From assembly GCA_021156365.1 (NCBI GenBank), contig JAJNDK010000006.1, positions 186,001 through 250,000 on the forward strand: a DNA stretch of 64,000 nt, in the 5' to 3' direction. The DNA is from Bacteroidota bacterium (GTDB taxonomy: Bacteria; Bacteroidota; Bacteroidia; B-17B0; Aurantibacillaceae). Under the pieces are notes generated by a model. That model saw only the letters and a list, made by a program, of their open reading frames with translations. It had not been told where the DNA came from and ran no database searches. Made by a program: the position numbers and the translations under genes. Of this stretch, positions 18,189 through 27,802 are shown piece by piece (within the stretch, counting starts at the first letter, position 1; each line of letters starts with the position of its first letter).

Positions 18189-19019
18189 ATGCATGTTTTC
18201 GGGCATATTAGCGATCTGCAGGGCTTCTTATCCGCCCAAAACAAAATCATTGGCTTCGTGCCTACGATGGGAGCCTTGCATACAGGGCATGTTTCCCTTA
18301 TAAAGGAAGCCAAAGCTCAAAGTGGCCTGGTCGTATGCAGCATATTCGTAAATCCTACCCAATTCAACGATAAAAAGGATCTGGAGCGTTATCCCCGCAC
18401 TTTTGAGGCTGATGCCGCGCTTTTGCGTGAAGCGGGCTGTGATGTCTTATTTGCACCTTCTGTGGAAGAAATGTACCCGGAAGTGGATACCCGGAAGTTT
18501 GATTTCGGGTTTCTGGACCGAACCCTCGATGGCGCTTTCCGGCCCGGACATTTTAATGGGGTGGCACAGATCGTAAGCAAGCTCTTCGAAGCCGTAAAGC
18601 CTCATAAAGCCTTTTTCGGGCAAAAGGATTATCAGCAGGTATTGGTGGTGAAAGAGCTCGTAAAACAGCTGAAAATGCAAGTGGAGATCATTCCCTGCCC
18701 GATCCTGCGGGATCCTGATGGTCTGGCGATGAGCAGCAGGAACGTGCTACTGACGAAAGAAGAACGGGAGCAGGCTGCTGCCATTCCGAAGCTTATGCAG
18801 GAAGCGAAAGCTATGTTCAATGGAAGAAATGCGGCGGAAGTAAAAAAGCATGTAGAAAACAGAATTGCATCCATTCCTCTTTTTAAGCCGGATTATTTTG
18901 AGATCCGCAATGCAGAAGACCTTAGTGAATTCGATCCGGCCAAAGACAGGCAGGCTATTGCCCTGATAGCTGTGTTTTGCGGGAGGATACGGCTGATCGA
19001 TAATCTTTTATTGCAATAG
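18189..19019 (+). CDS. panC: Pantothenate synthetase (pantoate--beta-alanine ligase)
   Basis: Joins pantoate and beta-alanine using ATP to make pantothenate, the vitamin B5 precursor of coenzyme A. The 276 residues carry all family motifs: FVPTMGALHTGHVSLI with the HxGH nucleotide site, NPTQF, RPGHFNGVA, FGQKDYQQ and the KMSKS-like SSRNVLLT. The frame opens 44 codons earlier, but that extension is low-complexity and overlaps the divergent promoter of glycogen synthase, so the ATG at 18189 is preferred. panD is not adjacent. Confidence 0.95.
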   Translation: MHVFGHISDLQGFLSAQNKIIGFVPTMGALHTGHVSLIKEAKAQSGLVVCSIFVNPTQFNDKKDLERYPRTFEADAALLREAGCDVLFAPSVEEMYPEVDTRKFDFGFLDRTLDGAFRPGHFNGVAQIVSKLFEAVKPHKAFFGQKDYQQVLVVKELVKQLKMQVEIIPCPILRDPDGLAMSSRNVLLTKEEREQAAAIPKLMQEAKAMFNGRNAAEVKKHVENRIASIPLFKPDYFEIRNAEDLSEFDPAKDRQAIALIAVFCGRIRLIDNLLLQ

Positions 19020-19033
19020 GAACATATACAAAC

Positions 19034-19070
19034 AAAAAAGCCCATCTGTTATTACAAATGGGTAGTTTTT
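19034..19070. terminator. Bidirectional terminator between panC and the micro-lipoprotein operon
   Basis: CCCATCTGT (19041-19049) pairs with ACAAATGGG (19054-19062) with one mismatch and a four-base loop. An A run precedes and a T run follows, so it can act on both strands between the convergent units. Confidence 0.75.
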
Positions 19071-19103
19071 GCGTTCGTTAAAATCTAAATCCTGAGAGAT
19101 TCT

Positions 19104-19226
19104 TTAGATCCTTTTAGTGGTGCTTTTCACAGGAGCTTTACCATAAGCAGGACATTTTTCACCGTGTTTACAGGAAGCGCCCATTGTTAAAACCGCTGCG
19201 ATTGCTAATATAATTACCTTTTTCAT
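19104..19226 (-). CDS. Micro-lipoprotein A (40 residues, CPAYGKA motif)
   Basis: A 40-residue protein: Lys-rich start (MKKV), hydrophobic core, lipobox MGASC at residues 15-19, then a mature part of only 22 residues that begins CKHGEKCPAYGKAP and ends in basic residues. It is shorter than common gene-finder limits. It lies 36 nt downstream of a paralogous small lipoprotein with the same PAYGKA core, on the same strand, which argues strongly that both are real genes. The role is unknown. If lipidated, the two mature cysteines leave one free thiol in CPAYG. Confidence 0.75.
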   Translation of the reverse strand: MKKVIILAIAAVLTMGASCKHGEKCPAYGKAPVKSTTKRI

Positions 19227-19262
19227 ACTATTTTTTAATGATTATGATGATTGATTAATTTC

Positions 19263-19370
19263 TTATCGGGATGCTTTACCGTATGCCGGGCAAGGCTCGT
19301 GCGTTTTGCATGATGTGGAAACTGTTGCGATAGCTATTGCTATTACTAAAAGTGTTATTACCTTGCGCAT
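19263..19370 (-). CDS. Micro-lipoprotein B (35 residues, CPAYGKA motif)
   Basis: A 35-residue protein starting MRKVITLLVIAIAIATVSTSC: signal peptide with lipobox VSTSC (Cys21), then the 15-residue mature tail CKTHEPCPAYGKASR. It is paralogous to the 40-residue gene downstream (shared lipobox position, one or two residues before CPAYGKA). A perfect promoter lies upstream with a leader of about 27 nt, so this gene leads a two-gene operon. No function is assigned. Confidence 0.75.
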   Translation of the reverse strand: MRKVITLLVIAIAIATVSTSCKTHEPCPAYGKASR

Positions 19371-19402
19371 ACTTCTTGTTGTTTTAGGTTAATGATTTGA
19401 AG

Positions 19403-19433
19403 CAAAAATAGACGAATTAATTGTTTGTACAAA
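19403..19433 (-). promoter_or_regulatory. Promoter of the micro-lipoprotein operon
   Basis: On the minus strand: TTTG (19433-19430), a 19-nt spacer, TATTTTTG (19410-19403). Both boxes are perfect. The start codon at 19370 lies about 32 nt after the -7 box. Confidence 0.8.
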
Positions 19434-19483
19434 TTTTTCTTCTCTATTTTTATAACTTTTTTTGCAATCAAAAGATACAATAA

Positions 19484-20161
19484 ATGGACCAAAGTTCTGT
19501 AAAGATAGATCCAAGCTGGCTGACGGTGCTGGAAGACGAATTCAAAAAGCCTTATTTTGCTTCGCTTAAATCCTTTTTGGAGGAAGAACGGACAAAAGGC
19601 CGGATATTTCCTCCGGGTAACCGGATATTTGCCGCCTTTAATTATACACCTTTTGATAAAGTAAAAGCAGTGATCATCGGGCAGGATCCATACCATGGTT
19701 TCGGTCAGGCGAACGGCCTTTGTTTTTCTGTTGCCGACGGGATCCGCAAGCCGCCTTCCCTTGTCAATATCTTTAAAGAGATCCAGGACGACTTGGGCAT
19801 CCCGGTGCCGGAATCAGGAAACCTGGAAAAATGGGCAGAACAAGGTGTTTTACTGCTTAATGCTACCCTCACTGTACGGGAAGGAGCGGCAGGCTCGCAC
19901 CAGGGAAAAGGTTGGGAGCAGTTTACCGATACGGTTATAAAAACAGTCTCCGATCAAAAGGAAGGTGTTGTATTCCTGCTTTGGGGAAATTATGCAAAAG
20001 CCAAGGAAGCTTTGATCGATGGTAATAAACACACCGTGCTTTCTGCTCCGCATCCTTCACCGCTGGCAAGAGGCGGTTTTTTCGGCTGCAAACATTTTTC
20101 CCGAACCAATGCGATCCTCGAAAAGGAAGGAAAAAAACCGATCAACTGGAGCACTGTCTGA
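19484..20161 (+). CDS. ung: Uracil-DNA glycosylase, family 1
   Basis: Removes uracil from DNA in base-excision repair. The 225 residues are the normal length. Motifs: VIIGQDPYHGFGQANGLCFS (water-activating Asp in GQDPYH), the uracil-stacking Phe, NATLTVREGAAGSH (uracil-recognising Asn), and the DNA-intercalating loop APHPSPLA with the catalytic His. It is divergent from the micro-lipoprotein operon and upstream of groES but on a separate transcript. Confidence 0.96.
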   Translation: MDQSSVKIDPSWLTVLEDEFKKPYFASLKSFLEEERTKGRIFPPGNRIFAAFNYTPFDKVKAVIIGQDPYHGFGQANGLCFSVADGIRKPPSLVNIFKEIQDDLGIPVPESGNLEKWAEQGVLLLNATLTVREGAAGSHQGKGWEQFTDTVIKTVSDQKEGVVFLLWGNYAKAKEALIDGNKHTVLSAPHPSPLARGGFFGCKHFSRTNAILEKEGKKPINWSTV

Positions 20162-20242
20162 TCCGCCTGAGGAATTTTCGTCAGGAATGACGGGATTTAC
20201 TATTTAGTTGCCATTCTGACGCTCAAACTGCCATTTCTTTTA

Positions 20243-20250
20243 TAAATTTG
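20243..20250 (+). promoter_or_regulatory. -7 box of the groES-groEL operon
   Basis: A perfect TAAATTTG. No convincing TTTG lies 19-21 nt upstream, and no CIRCE-type inverted repeat is present. The predicted leader is about 78 nt. Confidence 0.5.
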
Positions 20251-20267
20251 TCGCGCAAAAGCAAAAA

Positions 20268-20301
20268 GGCTTGCTGGCACAGTTTGTGACTTCCGCAAGC
20301 C
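20268..20301 (+). other. Hairpin in the groES leader
   Basis: GGCTTGC (20268-20274) and GCAAGCC (20295-20301) form a perfect 7-bp stem in the predicted 5' leader of groES. It may stabilise the mRNA or modulate translation; it does not cover the start codon at 20334. Confidence 0.4.
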
Positions 20302-20333
20302 ACAACGTTTAACCTTTAAAAAATAAATTCATA

Positions 20334-20618
20334 ATGGCAAAAGCTAATGTAAACATTAAGCCCCTGGCAGATAGAGTGCTTGTAGAAGCAGCTCAGGCTG
20401 AAACAAAAACCGCAGGTGGGATCATTATCCCTGATACAGCAAAAGAAAAACCGCAAAAGGGAAAAGTAATTGCAGTTGGAACAGGTAAAAAAGACGAGCC
20501 GCTTACGGTGAAAGTCGGAGATACCGTTCTTTATGGCAAATACTCAGGTACCGAGCTGATGATCGATGGCAAGGAATACCTTATTATGAAAGAAAGCGAT
20601 ATTTACGCAATCGTATAA
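20334..20618 (+). CDS. groS: Co-chaperonin GroES
   Basis: The 10-kDa lid of the GroEL chamber, 94 residues. Typical sequence: N-terminal [11 protein letters not shown], the mobile-loop region [22 protein letters not shown] that contacts GroEL, and the C-terminal strand [15 protein letters not shown]. It is the first gene of the groESL operon. The 105-nt gap to groEL contains a dispersed inverted repeat rather than the short spacer usual for this operon. Confidence 0.97.
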   Translation: MAKANVNIKPLADRVLVEAAQAETKTAGGIIIPDTAKEKPQKGKVIAVGTGKKDEPLTVKVGDTVLYGKYSGTELMIDGKEYLIMKESDIYAIV

Positions 20619-20647
20619 TATTTCAGGTTTCGCGTTGCGGGTTTCAA

Positions 20648-20690
20648 GTTTTGGGTTCCCGGCTAACGACAGTGTTTTAAAACCCGAAAC
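20648..20690. repeat. Dispersed GTTTCGGGTT-type inverted repeat between groES and groEL
   Basis: GTTTTGGGTT (20648-20657) pairs with AACCCGAAAC (20681-20690) with one G-U pair, and outer AAACC/GGTTT segments extend it. Related units occur at 38957 and 61852-61927. Confidence 0.6.
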
Positions 20691-20711
20691 ATCAAACCAG
20701 AAACTTTTTAA

Positions 20712-22364
<1,653 letters not shown>

Positions 22365-22386
22365 TATCATTTTCCTATAAACTAAG

Positions 22387-22420
22387 AGCCCCGTTTTTCG
22401 AAAGAAAGGCGGGGCTTTTT
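22387..22420 (+). terminator. Terminator after groEL
   Basis: AGCCCCG (22387-22393) pairs with CGGGGCT (22410-22416) and is followed by a T run. It separates groEL from the convergent NTF2-like gene. Confidence 0.85.
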
Positions 22421-22442
22421 AATTTGCCTGTTGTGTCAGGTA

Positions 22443-22907
22443 TTATTTCCTCTCCATATACTTCTTCAAATTCCCCATCGCATTTTCCTGCACTTTATTT
22501 TTCAGGAAAGAAGTACCACCTAACAGCCATCCCCTGAAACCGAATGCCTGCTTCGACCAACGCTTAAAATCGAATACATCGGTGTGCTTTATGATCTTTC
22601 CGTTGTCTATTTCAAAAGTGGCTTTAATACGGTTCTCTACATGCCGTCCCGTTGCAGAGAAGGTATAGTTTGCCACCCATTCGGCGCTGCCACCTGTTGA
22701 GCTTGACTGCACATTCTTAAATTCCAGTGTCATGTCTTTCCCGCGCAGGATCAGCATTTCCCACATAGCACGTACCTGCTTTGCATCCAGGTTGGTAAAT
22801 ACAGGATCACTGAAAACTGCAGTATCTGCATACAATTGCTGCATGGCCCTGAAATCTTTTTTTTGGAAGGCAGTGTAAAAGCGGGTGATGACTTCGTCGT
22901 TATTCAT
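22443..22907 (-). CDS. NTF2-like (SnoaL-type) protein
   Basis: A 154-residue cytoplasmic protein with the NTF2-like/SnoaL fold: helical start (VITRFYTAFQKKDFRAMQQLY), the conserved DPVF after the second helix, and the strand pair NRIKATFEIDNGKIIKHTDVFDF. Members include small isomerases and many uncharacterised proteins; no substrate can be inferred. It lies 72 nt downstream of dnaN on the same strand and may be co-transcribed. Confidence 0.8.
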   Translation of the reverse strand: MNNDEVITRFYTAFQKKDFRAMQQLYADTAVFSDPVFTNLDAKQVRAMWEMLILRGKDMTLEFKNVQSSSTGGSAEWVANYTFSATGRHVENRIKATFEIDNGKIIKHTDVFDFKRWSKQAFGFRGWLLGGTSFLKNKVQENAMGNLKKYMERK

Positions 22908-22979
22908 GGTAGGTTGATTTTATTCAAACAAAAAATGCGGCTGTTACACCGCACTTTCAATATGATTTTTAATGGATCT

Positions 22980-24101
22980 TTAGTTGTTGAGCATCACCGG
23001 CATTACCAGCATCAGCACTTCTTCCGAAGCATTTTCTTTTTTGGTTGGTGTAATGATCCCCGCACGGTTCGGAGCGCTCATCTCAATGTTGATCTCATCG
23101 CTTTCGATATTGGTCAGCATATCCAACAGGAACTTGGAGTTGAAACCGATCTCGATATCTTCGCCTACATACGTACATACAAGACGCTCGTGCGCTTCAT
23201 TTGCGAAATCGATATCCTCGGCGCTGATGTTCAGCTGGCTGCCTGCAATTTTAAAACGTACCTGGTGGGTAGCTTTATTGGAGTAGATACTCACACGTTT
23301 CAGGGCACCGATCAAAGAAGTACGGTCCACGGTCATTTTATTCGGGTTCACCTTCGGGATCACCGCTTCGTAGTTCGGGTATTTTCCATCGATCAGGCGG
23401 CAAACCAGTGTAGTGGTGCCGAATGTGAAAGAAGCGTTCGTTTTGTTGTATTCTACGTTCACTGCATCGTCCAGTCCGGACATCAGGTTTTTCAATAGAT
23501 TCAGGGGTTTTTTAGGCAGGATGAAAGCAGAAGCCGTGGCAGATTTGGCATCCGTACGGCGGTATTTCACCAGTTTGTGTGCATCTGTGGCCACAAACAG
23601 CGTGTCTGATTCGGAGAACTGGCAGAAAACACCGCTCATTACAGGGCGAAGGTCGTCATTACCGGTTGCAAAAAGCGTTTTGTTGATGGCAGTAGCGATC
23701 ACATCCGTTTTGATCACAATGGATGCAGAGCCTTCCAGCTTGGGAACACGCGGGAATTCATCACCGTTATGTCCTGTGAGCTTGTATTCTCCGTTATCCG
23801 TGCTGATCTTGATCCCGTGAACCTTTGTGTCGATACTGAACGTAAGCGGCTGTTCCGGAAAGTTGCTGAGTGTTTCAATAAGCGGGCGCGCAGGAATAGC
23901 AATGCTTCCGGCATCTTTTGATTCTACTTTAACCGCTGTGGTTATCGTAGTTTCCATATCGGAAGCGTGTATGATGATCTGTCCGGGAACGATCTCAAAC
24001 AGGAAGTTTTCGAGGATAGGTAGGGTGTTATTGCTGCTCAACACACCGCTGATCGATTTTAAATGTTTCAGCAGGGTAGTGGTAGATACTATAAAGTTCA
24101 T
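22980..24101 (-). CDS. dnaN: DNA polymerase III subunit beta (sliding clamp)
   Basis: The ring-shaped processivity clamp, 373 residues. It has the usual three tandem clamp domains of about 120 residues (starting near 1, 125 and 250), begins with NFIVSTTTLLKHLKSISGVL, and ends in the conserved VLMLVMPVMLNN that contributes to the partner-binding cleft. A TAACTTTG box (minus strand, 24134-24127) may give it its own promoter. It lies downstream of gldF-gldG and the DUF4340 gene, away from dnaA. Confidence 0.97.
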   Translation of the reverse strand: MNFIVSTTTLLKHLKSISGVLSSNNTLPILENFLFEIVPGQIIIHASDMETTITTAVKVESKDAGSIAIPARPLIETLSNFPEQPLTFSIDTKVHGIKISTDNGEYKLTGHNGDEFPRVPKLEGSASIVIKTDVIATAINKTLFATGNDDLRPVMSGVFCQFSESDTLFVATDAHKLVKYRRTDAKSATASAFILPKKPLNLLKNLMSGLDDAVNVEYNKTNASFTFGTTTLVCRLIDGKYPNYEAVIPKVNPNKMTVDRTSLIGALKRVSIYSNKATHQVRFKIAGSQLNISAEDIDFANEAHERLVCTYVGEDIEIGFNSKFLLDMLTNIESDEINIEMSAPNRAGIITPTKKENASEEVLMLVMPVMLNN

Positions 24102-24179
24102 ATCATCATCGATTTTTAAGTCCGAACAAAGTTAATTTTTATGCCCTGTCCGGGGCCTCCTCAATGATATAGTTTTAAA

Positions 24180-25223
24180 CTATTTTTTAACAAAAGCGGG
24201 ATGCATAAAGTAGTCCCGGGACTGGATCAGCTTGCCGAACATCAGGTATTGCACCACCCCGAATTCCTGGTCGTTGCTGAACAGCATGTAGGCAAAATTC
24301 GGATCCTTCATCAGTTTTACACCCAATGTTTCATCTACTTCGTCCGTTAGCGGTTTTTTGTTGAATAATTTCATTTTTTGAACCAGGCCGTTCTTCAGCG
24401 TGATCGTAATAACCGTAAAGGGCTGCGAACGTTTTACCGAATCTATTTCGGTGTCGCTTTTTCCGGTCAGATATGTGTCTACATCAAGGTTGCAGCAGTA
24501 GGTAAGGTACTGTTTGATGGCAAAAGTATCCGGATTGGCGATAGCTTTTTTGTTGAGGTCGGTCAGGATGAATTTATTTACACCCAATACCTCGATGATA
24601 AAGGATGAATCGGGCATACCGGTATGCTCCACCCTCACTGTGAAAATTTCGGGTGGTGTGGTTGCAATGATGGCATTGCTTTTCCAATCGTTGTAATTTG
24701 TGAAAAAGCGGGTGTTTAAAAAGCCTTCAAATCCTGGAATATATGTCACATATGCCTGTTCATGCTTGTCATCGCTCTCCGTATCGCCCAGTACCATATA
24801 GGTTCCGAGGTGATCGGGGGTGGTTGTGCCTATATACCAAACCCGTATTTTTTTGTCACCCGCGTAAAATTCCACTCTTTTTCCTATCGTGGCAATGGAC
24901 TGGATCACTGTATTCATGGCCTTTTCAGACGCAGGATATTTTACATGGATCTGTTTCAGTGTATACAAAAGAAGGTCAACATTTTTTTCCCGGGCAGGGA
25001 ATTTTCCGTTCACTGTCCAGATCTTATTTTCCTTGCGCTCAAGAATAGCTTCCTGGCCGTTCTTTTCAAGGATCCGGATCTTTGTGATGCTGGCAGTATC
25101 ATTATAGCTAAAAGTGGCAGATTCGCTATCCAGCGTGGATCTCTTCGCTTTTTTTACAAGTGTGTAGGCAGTTACTCCTACGAGTATGAGCACAATAACG
25201 TATAAGCCTGTTTTTTTCTTCAT
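24180..25223 (-). CDS. DUF4340 domain-containing membrane-anchored protein
   Basis: A 347-residue protein with one N-terminal hydrophobic segment (about 5-22), probably a membrane anchor with the rest periplasmic. The body contains the DUF4340 pattern of KIRILEKNGQEAILERKENKIW (in part) followed by an FPAREKNVDLLLYTLKQI stretch. It sits 16 nt downstream of gldG. The gldFG-DUF4340 order suggests a role with the Gld ABC transporter, but this is inference. Confidence 0.8.
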   Translation of the reverse strand: MKKKTGLYVIVLILVGVTAYTLVKKAKRSTLDSESATFSYNDTASITKIRILEKNGQEAILERKENKIWTVNGKFPAREKNVDLLLYTLKQIHVKYPASEKAMNTVIQSIATIGKRVEFYAGDKKIRVWYIGTTTPDHLGTYMVLGDTESDDKHEQAYVTYIPGFEGFLNTRFFTNYNDWKSNAIIATTPPEIFTVRVEHTGMPDSSFIIEVLGVNKFILTDLNKKAIANPDTFAIKQYLTYCCNLDVDTYLTGKSDTEIDSVKRSQPFTVITITLKNGLVQKMKLFNKKPLTDEVDETLGVKLMKDPNFAYMLFSNDQEFGVVQYLMFGKLIQSRDYFMHPAFVKK

Positions 25224-25239
25224 GACAATTTTTTTGGTT

Positions 25240-26934
25240 TTAATACCTGGAAGTATACCTGCGTTTTCTCAGGCGGAACAGGATGATTCCCAGGACCGCA
25301 ATGGAAAGGATCGGAACAGAGACATTGATCAGCTTCCATTTTCCCGATTCATTTTTCAGTTTTTTCTTATCAAGGATCCGGAGCTTTACTTCGCGGGTTC
25401 TCAGGTCGAGCAGGGTAGAACCTTCGCAGAGATAATTGACGCAATTCAGAACAAATGTTTTATTGGCAAATGTTTGTTTCATGTACCGGTCGAAGCCAAG
25501 CGGGAATGGGGTCATAGTAGCTCCCTGGATATCATTGCGGAGGACATCACCATCGGCAACAATGATCACTGCGCTGTTAACATTGGCTTGCCCTGTAAAT
25601 CCGATGGCTGTATCGGAAGAGATGGAGATCGGGATCCGGTGATCATACACGGATTTGAACTTACCTTCCAGCAGAACGGCAACCGGCTGCGGTCCTTTTT
25701 TGAAAAGCTCATCTTTTGGTTTCATCATAGCTGCGGCCAGTGTGATCCGTGCAGGCGTGTTTTGAATGCGAGTGTTCCTGGATGTGCTTAGCAACACGGT
25801 TTTCCGGATGCCCTTTGAGCTGATGGTGTCGATGTTGCTGACAAATTCGAATTTGATGGAGCCCAGGTTACTTACGATCGGATGTTCCTTGCCTGCCAGC
25901 ACCAGCGGGTTGTAATACCAGGGCGACATCTGGAAATCAGGCGCACCTTTGAAACCACGGTTGATCGGGATGTATGAACAGTTGTAATCGTTCAGCAGGT
26001 TGTAATTGATCCGAGCGCCATAGCTGAAAAGCATGTCGTCCAGGTTTTTGGACAATGACAGTCCGAGGGTGTATCCTTTTGCTTTCAGGGTATCCATATC
26101 GGTATACACCTGGTCGATGCAAAACAAGGCCCTTCCGCCTTTCAGAATGAACTGATCGATAATGAATTTATCCTTTTCATCAATGGCGCTGTCGGGTTTT
26201 GCAACAATGATGGCGCGATATGGCTGCAAAGCTTTCAGTCGGTGATTAATGTTCACATAATCGATCTCGTAATATTCACTCAGCGCATCATAGATGTCGG
26301 CTGTTTGCATGGTATCCAGTTCGTGATGTCCCTGGATAAAAGCAATACGCGGTTTTACGACGCGCTGCAGCTTTTTGATCGCATTGCTCAATTCGTACTC
26401 CAGTCCCGATACGGAATTGTTCACGCATTCTTCGGGCGGGATCCCCTGTTGCTGGCGGAAGATCTGCCACACGGCTTCCCTGCCTTTATAGGTAACGATA
26501 GCACCCGGAAAAATAACCTGCGATTTATTCCCGCTTTCACTCTTGATATTCAGCTCGGTCGGAATGATGCCTTTCTGGTAGAGATCACGCTGTATCTTCT
26601 CCAGCTCGCCTTTGTTGGCTTCATCATAAATATTGATGAATTCGTAATTAAAATCGTTTTTTGCATAGGCCCTGAACTCGTCCAGCATCTCCTTTGTTTC
26701 GTTCTGCAGGCGGGTGAATGCAGGGTTGAATTCTCCTTCGAGGTATATTTTGATATACAAACCATCATCGAGGTCTTTGATCAGGTCGATCGTTTTGGAA
26801 TTGAGTGTATACCGTTTCTCTGTTGTAAGATCGAAACGCTTAAAAAAATACGTGCTGATAAAGTTCACCATGATTATAACGGCGATAACCAGTACCAGTG
26901 TTGTTATATCTTTTGTTTTTTGATTCGATGCCAT
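25240..26934 (-). CDS. gldG: Gliding-motility ABC transporter auxiliary protein GldG
   Basis: A 564-residue membrane protein with an N-terminal transmembrane helix (about 10-28), a large periplasmic ABC-transporter-auxiliary region (about 35-520; HHELDTMQTADIYDALSEYY, KPDSAIDEKDKFIIDQFI in part) and a C-terminal helix (about 535-555) followed by a basic tail. With GldA and GldF it forms an ABC transporter required for gliding in Flavobacterium. Its ATG overlaps the stop of gldF by one base (TAATG), so coupling fixes the start at 26934 rather than the GTG two codons upstream. gldA is not in the window. Confidence 0.92.
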   Translation of the reverse strand: MASNQKTKDITTLVLVIAVIIMVNFISTYFFKRFDLTTEKRYTLNSKTIDLIKDLDDGLYIKIYLEGEFNPAFTRLQNETKEMLDEFRAYAKNDFNYEFINIYDEANKGELEKIQRDLYQKGIIPTELNIKSESGNKSQVIFPGAIVTYKGREAVWQIFRQQQGIPPEECVNNSVSGLEYELSNAIKKLQRVVKPRIAFIQGHHELDTMQTADIYDALSEYYEIDYVNINHRLKALQPYRAIIVAKPDSAIDEKDKFIIDQFILKGGRALFCIDQVYTDMDTLKAKGYTLGLSLSKNLDDMLFSYGARINYNLLNDYNCSYIPINRGFKGAPDFQMSPWYYNPLVLAGKEHPIVSNLGSIKFEFVSNIDTISSKGIRKTVLLSTSRNTRIQNTPARITLAAAMMKPKDELFKKGPQPVAVLLEGKFKSVYDHRIPISISSDTAIGFTGQANVNSAVIIVADGDVLRNDIQGATMTPFPLGFDRYMKQTFANKTFVLNCVNYLCEGSTLLDLRTREVKLRILDKKKLKNESGKWKLINVSVPILSIAVLGIILFRLRKRRYTSRY

Positions 26935-27692
26935 TACCACTTCCTTTTTTCTAAAACCAGCTTGGTCAGTAAAACAAAAACAGCAATGAGGCTGATAAAA
27001 TAGATCAGGTCTCTTGTGTCGAGCACTCCACGGCTCATAGAGAGATAATGTGCATTGATCCCTAACTTGATGATCATCGCATCCAGGCCACCGAATAAAC
27101 CTGCATTGCCAAGGAAATCAAAGCCGAAATAGCAGAGGTAGCAGAGCGCCATCGACAGGATAAAAGCGATCACCTGGTTCTCGGAAACGGAAGATGCAAA
27201 AATACCGATAGAGAGAAAACCTGCGCCTAAAAAAGTCAGACCGATATAGGAACCCCACATACCACCTGTATCCACTTCGGAAAGTGCTGTCCCGTGCATA
27301 TCACGCGGAACCAGTTGTGTCACTGTATAATAGTATAACAGTGTTGGCAATAAGCTGATCAGCAACAACACTACTCCTGCAAAATATTTGGCAAGGATTA
27401 TCTGCAGATCGCTGAGCGGGCGGGTGAAGAGCAATTCGATGGTACCCGATTTTTTTTCTTCCGAAAAGCTGCGCATTGTGATCGCCGGGATCAGGAACAG
27501 ATACACCCAGGGTGCAATGCTGAACAGGGGATCGATATTGGCATACTGGTTCTCCAGGATATTGAGCCCGGTGGTTTCCGTACCGATGATCCACAGGAAC
27601 AAGCCAATGAGGGACAGGAATACAATAATAGCTACATACCCCACAAGGGATGTTAGAAAATTCCGTATTTCTCTGATAAATAGCGTGTACAT
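26934..27692 (-). CDS. gldF: Gliding-motility ABC transporter permease GldF
   Basis: A 252-residue ABC-2 type permease with six predicted helices and the conserved loop TMRSFSEEKKSGTIELLFTRPLSD (quoted in part) between the second and third. Partner of GldG and of a GldA ATPase encoded elsewhere. First gene of the gldF-gldG-DUF4340-dnaN series. A TATTTTTG box on the minus strand (27723-27716) is a candidate -7 element; no good -33 match. In species without visible gliding these genes persist, so motility cannot be concluded. Confidence 0.93.
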   Translation of the reverse strand: MYTLFIREIRNFLTSLVGYVAIIVFLSLIGLFLWIIGTETTGLNILENQYANIDPLFSIAPWVYLFLIPAITMRSFSEEKKSGTIELLFTRPLSDLQIILAKYFAGVVLLLISLLPTLLYYYTVTQLVPRDMHGTALSEVDTGGMWGSYIGLTFLGAGFLSIGIFASSVSENQVIAFILSMALCYLCYFGFDFLGNAGLFGGLDAMIIKLGINAHYLSMSRGVLDTRDLIYFISLIAVFVLLTKLVLEKRKW

Positions 27693-27802
27693 GCGTCTTC
27701 GACCCTAAAAGTGCACAAAAATAACAAAATTAAGGCATGTTTTTTTGTAAATGGCAGCTTTGAATTAACAAGTGGTTGTGATTAGTGAAAGAGAGGTCTC
27801 TT

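Noticed and set aside
22836-23498. 220-codon plus-strand frame across dnaN
   Set aside because: Antisense to the sliding-clamp gene; composition typical of a shadow frame.
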